From Oligoflexia bacterium (GTDB taxonomy: Bacteria > Bdellovibrionota > Bdellovibrionia > JABDDW01): a stretch of 53,520 nucleotides of DNA. A program made the position numbers and the translations under genes. Below the pieces are notes generated by a model. It saw nothing but the letters and a program-made list of their open reading frames with translations, made no database searches and had not been told where the DNA came from. Positions 8,605 through 17,328 of this stretch are shown piece by piece (position 1 is the first letter of the stretch; the number at the start of each line of letters is the position of its first letter). The DNA lies in NCBI GenBank assembly GCA_023250675.1, contig JAHFAE010000005.1, positions 7,417-60,936 of the forward strand, given 5' to 3'.

Positions 8605-9396
8605 TTACGAACTAGATTTGGGATCAAAATACAGTCGCAAGCCGTCGCCTACGAGATTAAATCCAAGCACAAGCGTCATGATGGCTAACCCTGGAAATAT
8701 ACTTACATGGGGCGCATTTATTAATACCCTCCTGCCCATGCTAAGTAGAGTTCCCCAAGAAGTTTCGTTGGGTGGGACGCCTAATCCTAGAAATGAAAGA
8801 CCCGCTTCACTCATAATTGTAGCCGCCAGCCCAAAGCTAATTTGAACTGAAACGGGAGCAACCAGATTGGGCCAAAGATGAGTTACAATGATTCTCAAAT
8901 CTGAAACTCCGATTGCTTTTGCCGACGAAACGAATTCCTTGGTTTTCAAACTCATCATTTCACTTCGAACTATTCGGGCAAATGAGGTCCACCCTGTTAT
9001 GCAAAGGGCAAAGATCAAATGACTTATGCTTGGGCCAAGAAATGCAATGACGGATAGTGCAAGTAAGAATCCGGGAAAGGCATACATCATGTCAATAATC
9101 CGCATGAGTATCATGTCGATGGATCCTCCCCAATATCCAGCCAGTGAACCAAAGATTAGCCCTATGAAAACCGAAATGCCTATCACGATAAAAGATATTG
9201 TCAAACTAAGGCGAGCACCAAAAAGGAGCTGAGTAAAAATGTCTGTTCCATTAGTGTCTGTCCCCAAAAAATGAATTGAAGACGGAGTTTGCAGTCGAGC
9301 CGAAAGTTCATAATCGGTTGGATCGTATGGAGAAACCATCGGGGCTAAAACTGCAAGAGTCGAAATCGTGAAAATAATCGATAAACCCAGTTTCAT
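8605..9396 (-). CDS. OppC/DppC-type peptide ABC permease
   Basis: A 263-residue membrane protein of the BPD_transp_1 family. It has an N-terminal helix, an OppC-type loop (YDLSARLQTPSSIHFLGTDTNGTDIF; key part LGTDTNGTDIF), five further helices, and the EAA loop AKAIGVSDLRIIVTHLWPN that docks on the ATPase. OppC/DppC pairs with OppB/DppB to import oligopeptides, murein peptides or nickel complexes. It overlaps the OppB-like gene by 4 bp. There is no OppD/OppF ATPase or binding protein in this run, so it must use components encoded elsewhere (one OppA-like lipoprotein gene is at 45.5 kb). Its place directly before nagZ suggests muropeptide import. Confidence 0.9.
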   Translation of the reverse strand: MKLGLSIIFTISTLAVLAPMVSPYDPTDYELSARLQTPSSIHFLGTDTNGTDIFTQLLFGARLSLTISFIVIGISVFIGLIFGSLAGYWGGSIDMILMRIIDMMYAFPGFLLALSVIAFLGPSISHLIFALCITGWTSFARIVRSEMMSLKTKEFVSSAKAIGVSDLRIIVTHLWPNLVAPVSVQISFGLAATIMSEAGLSFLGLGVPPNETSWGTLLSMGRRVLINAPHVSIFPGLAIMTLVLGFNLVGDGLRLYFDPKSSS

Positions 9397-10295
9397 TGTC
9401 GAAGTCTCGGGTTTATGATTTTATAAGTGACGTCTGTGAGAAAATTTAAGATCACGTAAATGAGGGCCACAACGAGAATGCACCCTTGGGCCACAGGGTA
9501 ATTTCGCGCCCTCAGTGAATTGTAAAAAAGCATGCCTAATCCGGGCCAGTCAAAAATGGTTTCAGTGATAACGACACCGGTAAGAACTGCTCCGAACTGC
9601 ATGCTCAAAAGAGTCACGATGGGTGTCATTGCATTTTTAAGAATGTGCTTAAATTTTACCGTCCATTCTGACAAACCCTTGGCCCGCGCTACGGTGATGT
9701 AGTCTTCGTTCATTGTTTCTAGGTAACTTGAACGAGTCATCCTCAAGAGTGCGGCGGCTAAACCAATTCCTAAACTTACCGTGGGCAAAACAATTGAAGA
9801 CCATTCATCTTGGCCATTTACGGGGAGCCAATTTAATTTGATAGAAAATAAAATGATTAGAATTGGTGCAATCCAAAATCCCGGGAGAGACAAACCCACC
9901 AGACTAAACAAATTAAAAAACAAAGACGCATATTTTGATTTTGAGGAGGCAGAGATAATTCCAAGTGGAAGGCCCAAAAGAATTGCAAATAGCATAGTAT
10001 TCAATCCCAGGACAATTGTTGATGGGAGGTGGGTAATGATTTCAGCTGAGACTGGTTTGTGGGTCACAAGATTTGTACCCAAATTCCCCGTTATGAGTTG
10101 TCGCAAGTAAGACAAATATTGAATCACCACCGGCTGGTCTAAACCCAATTCGTGACGTAAGGCCTCGCGATTTGTGGCTGATCCTACATTTCCCATAATT
10201 TGGTCAAGGGGATCGCCAGGAGCCAAATGCAAAAGCAGAAAAGATATTGTCGAAATACCCCAAAGTATGAAAACCGTGGCAATGAGCCTTTGCAA
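9393..10295 (-). CDS. OppB/DppB-type peptide ABC permease
   Basis: A 300-residue permease starting at a TTG codon with an AGGG ribosome-site-like stretch about 8 nt upstream. It shows the OppB/DppB family features: an N-terminal helix ending in LLHLAPGDPLD, the segment LGLDQPVVIQYLSYL, about six membrane helices, and the EAA loop ARAKGLSEWTVKFKHILKNA. Together with the overlapping OppC-like gene it would form the membrane channel of a peptide-type importer. It follows the DUF3108-like gene by 12 bp. The substrate is not evident from sequence alone. Confidence 0.9.
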   Translation of the reverse strand: MQRLIATVFILWGISTISFLLLHLAPGDPLDQIMGNVGSATNREALRHELGLDQPVVIQYLSYLRQLITGNLGTNLVTHKPVSAEIITHLPSTIVLGLNTMLFAILLGLPLGIISASSKSKYASLFFNLFSLVGLSLPGFWIAPILIILFSIKLNWLPVNGQDEWSSIVLPTVSLGIGLAAALLRMTRSSYLETMNEDYITVARAKGLSEWTVKFKHILKNAMTPIVTLLSMQFGAVLTGVVITETIFDWPGLGMLFYNSLRARNYPVAQGCILVVALIYVILNFLTDVTYKIINPRLRQ

Positions 10296-10307
10296 AGATT
10301 TGCCCTA

Positions 10308-11318
10308 TTATTTTTCAGGGGAACTGGGTTCTGCAGGAACTGAACCAGTACTAGGTGGAGGTGGAATGCCTTTTATCTCGATGCCGAGCCCGCCAGGAAC
10401 TCCTGCCTTTTTACCTTCTTTAACCGGATGCTTTTCAAATAATTTTTTCTTTTTCTCTTCAGTTTTTTGAGCAGCCGATTGTTTTGGAGCTAACTGTTCT
10501 TTATCATCTCTCTGGTTAGATATTGAATTCTCACCAGGTATTTTTTTGTTAAATAAGAGTTGAATATCTTGGGCGTTGTAGGCCATTCCCTTTGTTGCTT
10601 CTGCCTGGCCATCCACCGTACGCACATCAATATTCTTGTCAGGGGACCGAGTTAATAGAATTTCACCTTTCGGTGTGATCCAGGTAAAGAAATTTTCGCC
10701 TTTGAAGGAGTTTAAGATTTTGAAAGCGTCCCTACCTTTAACTTTTTCAAGGGTAGAAACCTTTGCGGTACCGCTGTAGACATTCGTATCTTCTTCGGCC
10801 ACGGCAAAATAGCTGTAGTCATTGCCTTCGGCCAAACCATTTTTTTGACTCATAATAAGATAAAGTAAGAAAGTAGAAACAATAGAACCTTTTTTGACTC
10901 GCGTTATGGATTTTGATTCTTTTTTCCCATCGTTTATTGTTGCGGTCATGACTAAGGGTTTGCACTCTTGTCCTTTTCTGACTTTGTCTGGTTTACAATC
11001 GGGATTGGGATCTGTAAACGTGGCATCAATAACCTTAATGTCTTTGTCCACTTTTGCTGTGTATGAATAACTCAAAGGGCTTAAATCATTGGCCGCGAAT
11101 GCCTTTAGGCTCTCAGTAATATTTCCTCCGTCGGCATTTGTCTTTAAATAGTATGTGCTTTTGAATTTTTCTCCGGTGAACTCGTAACGTTCAACGAGAT
11201 AACCAACTTTATGCTGACCCAAGACGACTTCAAACCAACCTTCGTAAAGAACATTGGCCATTGCATGTGTAGAGAGGAACTGTATAAAAACCGTGACCGT
11301 CAAAAAAAAGATTTTCAT
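10308..11318 (-). CDS. Exported DUF3108-like protein
   Basis: A 336-residue protein with a Sec signal peptide (about 1-21, ending THAMA). The mature part begins VLYEGWFEVVLGQHKVGYLVERYEF, with repeated short beta-strand-like stretches including LSPLSYSYTAKV and KILNSFKGENFFTWITPKGEIL, which resembles DUF3108 and related periplasmic beta-rich proteins. The C-terminal 70 residues are low-complexity, rich in Lys, Glu, Pro and Gly (KTEEKKKKLFEKH, PPPPSTGSVPAEP). The function is unknown. It is the first gene of the minus-strand transport run and is divergent from the TadG-like gene, so the 109 bp between them probably holds the operon promoter. Confidence 0.7.
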   Translation of the reverse strand: MKIFFLTVTVFIQFLSTHAMANVLYEGWFEVVLGQHKVGYLVERYEFTGEKFKSTYYLKTNADGGNITESLKAFAANDLSPLSYSYTAKVDKDIKVIDATFTDPNPDCKPDKVRKGQECKPLVMTATINDGKKESKSITRVKKGSIVSTFLLYLIMSQKNGLAEGNDYSYFAVAEEDTNVYSGTAKVSTLEKVKGRDAFKILNSFKGENFFTWITPKGEILLTRSPDKNIDVRTVDGQAEATKGMAYNAQDIQLLFNKKIPGENSISNQRDDKEQLAPKQSAAQKTEEKKKKLFEKHPVKEGKKAGVPGGLGIEIKGIPPPPSTGSVPAEPSSPEK

Positions 11319-11427
11319 AACTATTCAGCTTGCCGAAAGACCAGGGGAGTTGTCAAATCTTTTGCGTCGCGCCAAGACCACGTAGAGGTTAATAGTTTTC
11401 AAGTTTGTCGGTAAAATTAAAGATGCC

Positions 11428-13434
11428 GTGAAAATAAACTGCAGTGGCCAAGTTTCAATATTAATAGCTATTATTTTCCAGGTTCTATTTATTTTCTTTG
11501 CCATGGTCATAAACGTGGGGCTCTTAGTCCACGATAAAATCAATTTGCAAAACTCAGCAGATATTGCGGCGTATTACGGCGCTATGAAACAAGCTGAAAT
11601 TCTAAATGCCATGGGCCAAGTCAATTATCAAATCAGGCAGGCTTGGAAATTAGCAAGCTGGAGGATCTGGGCTCTTGGCGATGCGGGCAGAAACAAGGTC
11701 TTTCAAGACGGGGGAGCACTATCAGACAAGCCGGCCACTTGGGTGAGTGAATCGGCCAACTACAAGTTACCTGTGGTTTGTATCGCCAACCCTTTATTTT
11801 TTGATTACGCCAATTTGCGAAGAGGCAATGAAAATCTTTGCCGTCACACGAGTGTCAAAATTCCGAATATCACGCCCGTAAAACTAAATCCTGCTCAACA
11901 GTTTCCCATTTTTAGTTTTTTAAGAATATATGAATTTTTTAGTCAAAAAAATGCCAACAAATTTAGTGCGGACTGCACTTCAACCGGTATTACAAATTTT
12001 CTCATGGCCGCAAAAATTTTTAATAGCTATAAACAAGCCATCTGGTTTCGCCGTTTGGCCATGCAAAATCTTCAAAAATTACTGACCTCCAGTAATGACT
12101 TCAAAGATCTTAGTGGTAAAAGTGTTCAGCAAGTGGTTATTAAACTATTAAAAAACAATCTTACGGCGGCCAATCGAGATAGTTTAGAGAAAAATCCAAA
12201 CTTCGAATTTAAAAATTCTTTGTATAACCACCCATTTTTAAATCCCATCGAAACAAGGCTCCTGATTAAGTACGAAGACATGTATGGAGGAAACAATGCC
12301 TGCAATGGCGAAGTCAAAAATTTGAATCAAGCCCCAAAAGAGCAAATGACCCAAGAGCAACAGCAGATTTTTCAAATGACATCGGCATTGTCTGATCCCG
12401 ATTATCATTCTTCTGAACGCGCTGGAATTCAAAAATTTGCGGGGCAAGATTTGACTGGCGATGTGGCGTTTCCAAGTCTTGCGGGTTTTGAGAAAAATCC
12501 TTGGGTGGCGGCCTATGTTTGGGTGAGCGTGACGACAAAACCTAAAATGCTTTTCTCGCCCATCGTGGGGACTATTGAGTTGAAAGCCGAGTCTTATGCC
12601 ATGCCCTTTGGAAGTCGCATTGGCCCTTGGTATATGGATTCGTGGCACCCGGGCTCAGATCAAAGCGATGGGGACAAGATGGTAGATAAGCTGCTGCCGC
12701 CTCGTTTCGGAGTAACGTTTGATTCTTATGATATTCCTCCCAACTATTCGCGCTACCCGGGGGATAAGTTGGGAATGAATTCTGATGTGGCACGAACTAT
12801 TGGTGTGAAAGCTGCGGTTAATGCTAATAAAAATCTTTTACCTCATTTTGCTAACGACGATTATTACTATTTGACCGAAAAACCTTCTGACCCGCGGGCT
12901 GACCCGTTGGTTTTTAGTCGCGATGGGCATCCCATACGAGATGCGGAGATCGCAGCGGTTGCACCTGATTTGTTTGATGCGGTTTACTTTTCTATTGATC
13001 CAAAATTTGATCAGACAAAGTCAAGATTAGTAGATGGGGGCGTTTTATTCGGTCAACTTTGCCAAAACAGTTGCCTAGATTTTGGAACCAACTCGGTTTC
13101 AAATGCGACATTTAACGTTGCTGCTCAAATTGGTAAGGTATTGCAAAATCAGAATTATGGAGAAGCCAACTGGTTAATCCGTAGCCCTGATAATCTTTTG
13201 ACAAGCTGGGTGGGTGAGGGATCAGAATCAGACACCACAGACTACGAACCACGAAGCAGCAACAGCAAAGCGGGAAAGGGTGAAGGTGATCGGGGCGGCG
13301 GCGGGCGCTTCGGATATTCGGTGAAATTTGTCAGCAAACGATTGTTAAAGCGAAAAGATCTCCCCTTTGGCGGCGGAAAAGTGCAAAACATAATCGTTGG
13401 CCCTCTGCTCAATCCGCCTACATGGCCGGAGTAA
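11428..13434 (+). CDS. TadE/G-like membrane-anchored protein
   Basis: A 668-residue protein starting at GTG 11428. The N-terminus matches the TadE/G-like (Flp pilus assembly) pattern: the first residues GQVSILIAIIFQVLFIFFAMVINVG form one membrane helix near residues 7-31, then HDKINLQNSADIAAYYGAMKQAE. In Tad proteins this helix is followed by the same 'K--LQ-AADAAA' motif. The large remainder would be periplasmic and ends in a Gly/Lys/Arg-rich tail. No TadA ATPase, prepilin or secretin gene is nearby, so this is a Tad-like protein outside a Tad locus. It is followed by two genes for secreted low-complexity proteins on the same strand. The function is unknown. Confidence 0.7.
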   Translation: MKINCSGQVSILIAIIFQVLFIFFAMVINVGLLVHDKINLQNSADIAAYYGAMKQAEILNAMGQVNYQIRQAWKLASWRIWALGDAGRNKVFQDGGALSDKPATWVSESANYKLPVVCIANPLFFDYANLRRGNENLCRHTSVKIPNITPVKLNPAQQFPIFSFLRIYEFFSQKNANKFSADCTSTGITNFLMAAKIFNSYKQAIWFRRLAMQNLQKLLTSSNDFKDLSGKSVQQVVIKLLKNNLTAANRDSLEKNPNFEFKNSLYNHPFLNPIETRLLIKYEDMYGGNNACNGEVKNLNQAPKEQMTQEQQQIFQMTSALSDPDYHSSERAGIQKFAGQDLTGDVAFPSLAGFEKNPWVAAYVWVSVTTKPKMLFSPIVGTIELKAESYAMPFGSRIGPWYMDSWHPGSDQSDGDKMVDKLLPPRFGVTFDSYDIPPNYSRYPGDKLGMNSDVARTIGVKAAVNANKNLLPHFANDDYYYLTEKPSDPRADPLVFSRDGHPIRDAEIAAVAPDLFDAVYFSIDPKFDQTKSRLVDGGVLFGQLCQNSCLDFGTNSVSNATFNVAAQIGKVLQNQNYGEANWLIRSPDNLLTSWVGEGSESDTTDYEPRSSNSKAGKGEGDRGGGGRFGYSVKFVSKRLLKRKDLPFGGGKVQNIIVGPLLNPPTWPE

Positions 13435-13460
13435 GCCTTTAATTTTGACGGGTTGCGCAT

Positions 13461-13475
13461 GTCTAAACTTTAGAC
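13461..13475. promoter_or_regulatory. Perfect 7-bp inverted repeat (possible operator)
   Basis: GTCTAAA-C-TTTAGAC is a perfect palindrome with a one-base centre, 147 bp before the secreted Cys/Gly-rich gene. A -35-like TTGACG lies just upstream at about 13446-13451. The same 12-base core TCTAAACTTTAG occurs again at 20085-20096. A repressor or activator site is possible; the evidence is only symmetry and position. Confidence 0.3.
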
Positions 13476-13621
13476 AGTGTCTTCAAACTTGTCATCTGAT
13501 TGACCTCTATATTGGTCCCGCTGCGGTCTTGGATTTGCTCTTCTAAAGGCTTAAGGGTATTGGACTTTCATCCGAAAAATCATATGGGCAGTCGAAAGTC
13601 TATCCTTCCTTTGGAGGGGAT

Positions 13622-15091
13622 ATGGTCAGGCAGCGTTTATATCTTTTTCTCGTTGGAATAATTTTAATATATGGCACCGGCGCTTTAGCGCTTACCGGAA
13701 GTGGCCCTGTTCGGCCCGGGCAAGAAGATGGGATGGTGCCTCCGTCAGACAATTCCACCTCGGAACAGATTGCCGATCCTTTGCCAAGTAGGCAAATTGG
13801 AAACGGTTCAGACATTCCCTCCAACCCATTACCAAGCAGACAAATCGGAAATGGTTCGAATATTCCCGACGGAACTTTGCCGAGCAACTCAGTTGCTCCT
13901 GACGCTTCTTCTCTGGGTAAGACGTCACCAGAAAACACCATTCCTCGCAGTTGCGAAGATGTGGTGCAAGAAGCTGAAGACGCCTGTACAGGTAAATCCA
14001 AACTTGGAATGATTACATCTTTTGCGCAATTGGCAATGGGAATTCTCTCCTCCAATGCAACCGATGCTCTTGCCGCATGTAAAGCTCAGCAAAGACAAGC
14101 CCAAGCGGCCTTGGCAAGTACAACCACAATGTCAGGGCAATGTGTCTCTGCGGCTACACGATGTCAACAGACCTGCAATAGCTGGGCAAAATTCGATAAA
14201 ACTAATTTTTACATGTACGATAAACAATCCAAAAAATGCGACAAGCTTCTCAACGCCTCTCTTGCAAGCAAAGCTGAGCAGTTTGCACAAATCAATGCGA
14301 ATTTCAGACAGAGCAAACAATGCGAGAATCTTATCGCCGCGGCAGATTGCTCGGTGCCCGATGCGGTCAATCGGCCAACATGCCTAGTTCAATATTGTCC
14401 CACACATCAAAATGATCCTATTTGTGCGGGTTACCAATGCACACTTGATATGGCAAAAGATAATGCCAACTGCCCCCAGTACGATTGTGTTGCTCACGCC
14501 GATGATACGGCTCATTGCTTTAAACCGATGGCCATCGCGGCTTCAAGCCCTGTTCAATTTGACTCGACTTCTACCACAACTCCTTACTCCCCCTATGGAG
14601 AAGGCGGAAGCGGAGACTTTGGATCTATGCTCGATGAAAATCCCGGCAACGGTGATCTCTCCCATCTCAAACAATCTACGGCAGGGTCTTCGGGCCCCGG
14701 TCCCGGCAATGACAGTGCCAGTGGCGGAGCTGGACTTGGCGGTGGTGCCCCTTATCCAGGTGGTAATGGTGGCCAACAAGGTGCCAGTGGCGGAGCCGCT
14801 GGATACAAAGATCCCGGTGGAGGTGTGGGCTCTGGCGGCGGTGGCGGAGGATATAATTTCCCTGGCAATACAGTCGGTGGAAACAGCAACGGTGGCGGCA
14901 GAGGCGGTTCAGGTGGTGATGGTATCGATCTTTCAAAATTCTTACCGGGCGGCGAGCTTGATCCTACAAAACGTCAATTGGCAAGTGCGAGAGAAGGAAT
15001 TTCTGGAGCCAACGATCTCTCAAATTTTGAAAAAGTCACAAGAATGATGAACAAGAAAAGAGAACTTCTAAAACCTGCAGAAGGAATGTGA
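13622..15091 (+). CDS. Secreted Cys-rich and Gly-rich protein of unknown function
   Basis: The ribosome site GGAGGGG lies just before the ATG. The 489-residue product has a signal peptide (about 1-24, LFLVGIILIYGTGALA). After it come a Pro/Ser/Asn-rich segment with a 16-residue tandem repeat (residues 53-84), a central helical Cys-rich region (about 100-300, many paired Cys such as CQQTC and CPTHQNDPIC), and a long Gly/Ser-rich tract (about 330-440) such as GGGVGSGGGGGGY. The Cys-rich part implies disulphides and an extracytoplasmic location. I do not recognise the family. The next gene starts four bases after its stop, so the two are probably co-expressed. Confidence 0.75.
   Translation: MVRQRLYLFLVGIILIYGTGALALTGSGPVRPGQEDGMVPPSDNSTSEQIADPLPSRQIGNGSDIPSNPLPSRQIGNGSNIPDGTLPSNSVAPDASSLGKTSPENTIPRSCEDVVQEAEDACTGKSKLGMITSFAQLAMGILSSNATDALAACKAQQRQAQAALASTTTMSGQCVSAATRCQQTCNSWAKFDKTNFYMYDKQSKKCDKLLNASLASKAEQFAQINANFRQSKQCENLIAAADCSVPDAVNRPTCLVQYCPTHQNDPICAGYQCTLDMAKDNANCPQYDCVAHADDTAHCFKPMAIAASSPVQFDSTSTTTPYSPYGEGGSGDFGSMLDENPGNGDLSHLKQSTAGSSGPGPGNDSASGGAGLGGGAPYPGGNGGQQGASGGAAGYKDPGGGVGSGGGGGGYNFPGNTVGGNSNGGGRGGSGGDGIDLSKFLPGGELDPTKRQLASAREGISGANDLSNFEKVTRMMNKKRELLKPAEGM
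13778..13873 (+). repeat. 48-bp in-frame tandem repeat, two copies plus a partial third
   Basis: Two adjacent 48-bp units inside the secreted protein gene encode PLPSRQIGNGSDIPSN and PLPSRQIGNGSNIPDG, followed by a decayed TLPSNS. The DNA copies differ at several synonymous sites, so the duplication is not very recent. The Pro/Ser-rich unit looks like a flexible linker. The copy number may vary between strains. Confidence 0.85.
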
Positions 15092-15095
15092 AACT

Positions 15096-16004
15096 TTGCG
15101 CATTGGTATTTCAATTCTTTTGATTTTTTTTCAATGTACTGTTGCTTTAGGTCAAAGCGACAGCGCTCATGATTCAGCAGCATCTGAAATGTTAAATGAC
15201 TTTCAAATGGGTGGATCGTCTTTAGCTGCGGGCGCTGAGATGATGTATACCTATTGCGGTACCGCCGCTTTTGGTACCGTTATGATGTGTGCGTTGGGTG
15301 CGGGTGCGGCCGCAGGTGGCGTCATGAATATAGCCACGGGTTTAGGTCGAAAAGAATCCATCGACAAAACTAGATCCTATGAGACTCCAACGGGGTGTTT
15401 GGCTAATCCTTACGGACCTGGCTGTGGTGGAAATAATAATAATTCTGATGGCGATACTCTAGACACACAAGCTATACCGAAAACCGATCCCTCTACAATT
15501 GATGTAACAGCCTTACCACCCGCCGTGGCAGAAGTTTATCGCAATGCTGTTGCTGCTGGTCAAAAATATGGCGTCGATATCACTGACCCCAAAAGTGTTG
15601 AGGCCTTTAAAGCAAAGATGGCAGCAGCAGGCAAGAGTGGTGGTGGCGGAGGAGACGATGGGAGTGGTTCAAGTGCCGGCATGGCTTCTCTCACTCCAGA
15701 GCAACAAGCCAAGATTGAAGCGGCAAAAGATAAATTCTTAGCAAAATTTAAAGTTTCAAGTGTGGCTCTTGAAGGTGGCGGCGGTCGCATGGATCATGGT
15801 CGCTCTTCAGGTCAAGAACCAAACCTAGATTTGAATTCTTTATTAAATAGGTCAGATGATACCAAAAGAAAAATAGCTTCTATCGATGGCCTTCAAAAAA
15901 CCTTGGGCGATGATCCTATTGGAGTTGCTGGCGATAATATCTTTCATCAGGTGAGCCGTCGTTATCAGACTAAAATTCAATCTCAGTCTTTTCTCACTAA
16001 GTAA
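15096..16004 (+). CDS. Secreted small-residue-rich protein of unknown function
   Basis: A 302-residue product starting at TTG 15096, with an AAGGA box inside the end of the previous gene. The N-terminus is a clear signal peptide (ISILLIFFQCTVALG). Residues about 30-85 are Ala/Gly/Met-rich and hydrophobic (AGAEMMYTYCGTAAFGT, ALGAGAAAGGVMNIATGLG), a possible membrane or glycine-zipper segment. The middle is Gly/Ser-rich (SGGGGGDDGSGSSAG), and the C-terminal part is polar. I do not recognise the family. It follows the Cys/Gly-rich gene by four bases and shares its secreted, low-complexity character, so the pair and the upstream TadG-like gene may form one surface system. Confidence 0.7.
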   Translation: MRIGISILLIFFQCTVALGQSDSAHDSAASEMLNDFQMGGSSLAAGAEMMYTYCGTAAFGTVMMCALGAGAAAGGVMNIATGLGRKESIDKTRSYETPTGCLANPYGPGCGGNNNNSDGDTLDTQAIPKTDPSTIDVTALPPAVAEVYRNAVAAGQKYGVDITDPKSVEAFKAKMAAAGKSGGGGGDDGSGSSAGMASLTPEQQAKIEAAKDKFLAKFKVSSVALEGGGGRMDHGRSSGQEPNLDLNSLLNRSDDTKRKIASIDGLQKTLGDDPIGVAGDNIFHQVSRRYQTKIQSQSFLTK

Positions 16005-16102
16005 GCATTTGATTTTATACAGTAAATTTATTTTGATGTACCTGATTTCTAATTAACTTGAATTAATTTGGATTGTCCTCCAATCCATGATCTTCTTTTG
16101 AC

Positions 16103-17263
16103 ATGAAAAAACAAACTGTGATGGGCATCATGTCGGGGACCAGTCTTGATGGTGTAGACTATGTTCTATGTGAAATCTCAATAAGTAATATTAAACTAAA
16201 AAAATTATGGGGAATCTCGTATCCTCGAGAACTTCGAAAAAATCTCTTTCTTGCGGCTTCAGGCAATTTAGGCAGCCATGCTCTCGGTCAACTCAACCAT
16301 GACTTGGGACGGTTCTATGCCAAACATGCCAGGGCCTACTCATGCGACTATGTTGGCCTTCATGGCCAAACCATATTTCATAACCCGGCCCCAAACGTCG
16401 GTGCAACATTTCAGTTAGGTGAGCCAGCTTACTTGGCGGCAAAGTTAAAAGTACCCGTAGTCAATCAGTTTCGTACCATGGATTTAGCATTGGGCGGTCA
16501 GGGTGCCCCCCTTGCCACCATTTTTCATCGTGCTGTTTTTTCGCATCCCGGGAAAAATATTGCAGTCAATAATTTAGGAGGAATAAGTAACGTTACATTT
16601 CTACCCAAATCGGGTCGCCAATATTTATCTTTTGATACGGGACCCGCGAATATTCTTATTGATTTAGCGGCTAAGAAACTAAGCCGAGGTAAATTAGAAT
16701 TTGATAAACAAGGCCAGTGGGCTTCTCAAGGTATTCCAAATTCATACCTTGTCAAAAAATGGATCGAACAAAGCCGCTTCTTTAAAACAAGCCCGCCCAA
16801 AAGTACGGGCCGAGAAGAATTTGGCGAAGAATTTTTGAATAAAGCTCTTGCCGCCTGCAAAAAAGAAGATCGATTCGATTTTAAGATGAATAATGCCGAT
16901 ATCATGGCAACCATGACAGAATTCACCGCTGAGTCCATTGCAGATTCGTATGAGAAATTTCTTCCACAGTGGCCCGATGTTGTTATTTTATGCGGAGGGG
17001 GTGCTGCAAATCCTACGCTTGTTAAAGCCATCCGCCGGGCCTTAAGACAAAGGCAATGGCAGGGTACCGAAGGTAAACTAGATAGGCCTATCGATGTGAC
17101 AGTTTCTGATGCATTAGGCTGGCCAACTCAAAGTATTGAAGCATCGGCCTTTGCTTACCTTGCTTATCTGACAATGAACAATATTCCTGGCAACATTCCT
17201 GAGACGACGGGTGCACGCCGTAGGGCGATTCTTGGTCAGATCGTCCCCTACGCAGAACTTTAA
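16103..17263 (+). CDS. anmK: Anhydro-N-acetylmuramic acid kinase
   Basis: A 386-residue enzyme of the AnmK family (usual length about 370). Landmarks: GIMSGTSLDGVDYVLCEI at the N-terminus, GLHGQTIFHNP, RTMDLALGGQGAPL, NLGGISNVTFL, SFDTGPANILID and ILCGGGAANPTLV. AnmK opens 1,6-anhydroMurNAc and phosphorylates it to MurNAc-6-phosphate in the cytoplasm, a step in recycling the cell's own (or imported) peptidoglycan. No Shine-Dalgarno sequence is seen before the ATG; a small hairpin with loop TCCTC lies at 16070-16086 in the leader. It converges on murU-amgK, which act on the same sugar. Confidence 0.95.
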   Translation: MKKQTVMGIMSGTSLDGVDYVLCEISISNIKLKKLWGISYPRELRKNLFLAASGNLGSHALGQLNHDLGRFYAKHARAYSCDYVGLHGQTIFHNPAPNVGATFQLGEPAYLAAKLKVPVVNQFRTMDLALGGQGAPLATIFHRAVFSHPGKNIAVNNLGGISNVTFLPKSGRQYLSFDTGPANILIDLAAKKLSRGKLEFDKQGQWASQGIPNSYLVKKWIEQSRFFKTSPPKSTGREEFGEEFLNKALAACKKEDRFDFKMNNADIMATMTEFTAESIADSYEKFLPQWPDVVILCGGGAANPTLVKAIRRALRQRQWQGTEGKLDRPIDVTVSDALGWPTQSIEASAFAYLAYLTMNNIPGNIPETTGARRRAILGQIVPYAEL

Positions 17264-17328
17264 TTATGCGCATAGCAGTAGCGAAGATTCAAAGGGCCCT
17301 ATAATTAAAAATCATTGATTTATTTAGG

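Noticed and set aside
5600-11427. Cobalamin riboswitch for the BtuB/BtuFCD-like genes
   Set aside because: Intergenic gaps are at most 109 bp and none contains a B12-box-like sequence.
13461-13475. FliA (sigma-28) promoter suggested by TAAAGTTT on the minus strand
   Set aside because: The required GCCGATAA element is absent at the correct distance, and the same is true at 20086-20096.
13692-15047. Several open frames of 78-211 codons in other frames of the Cys/Gly-rich gene
   Set aside because: They come from the low-complexity, Gly-rich main frame; they lack ribosome sites and protein-like composition.
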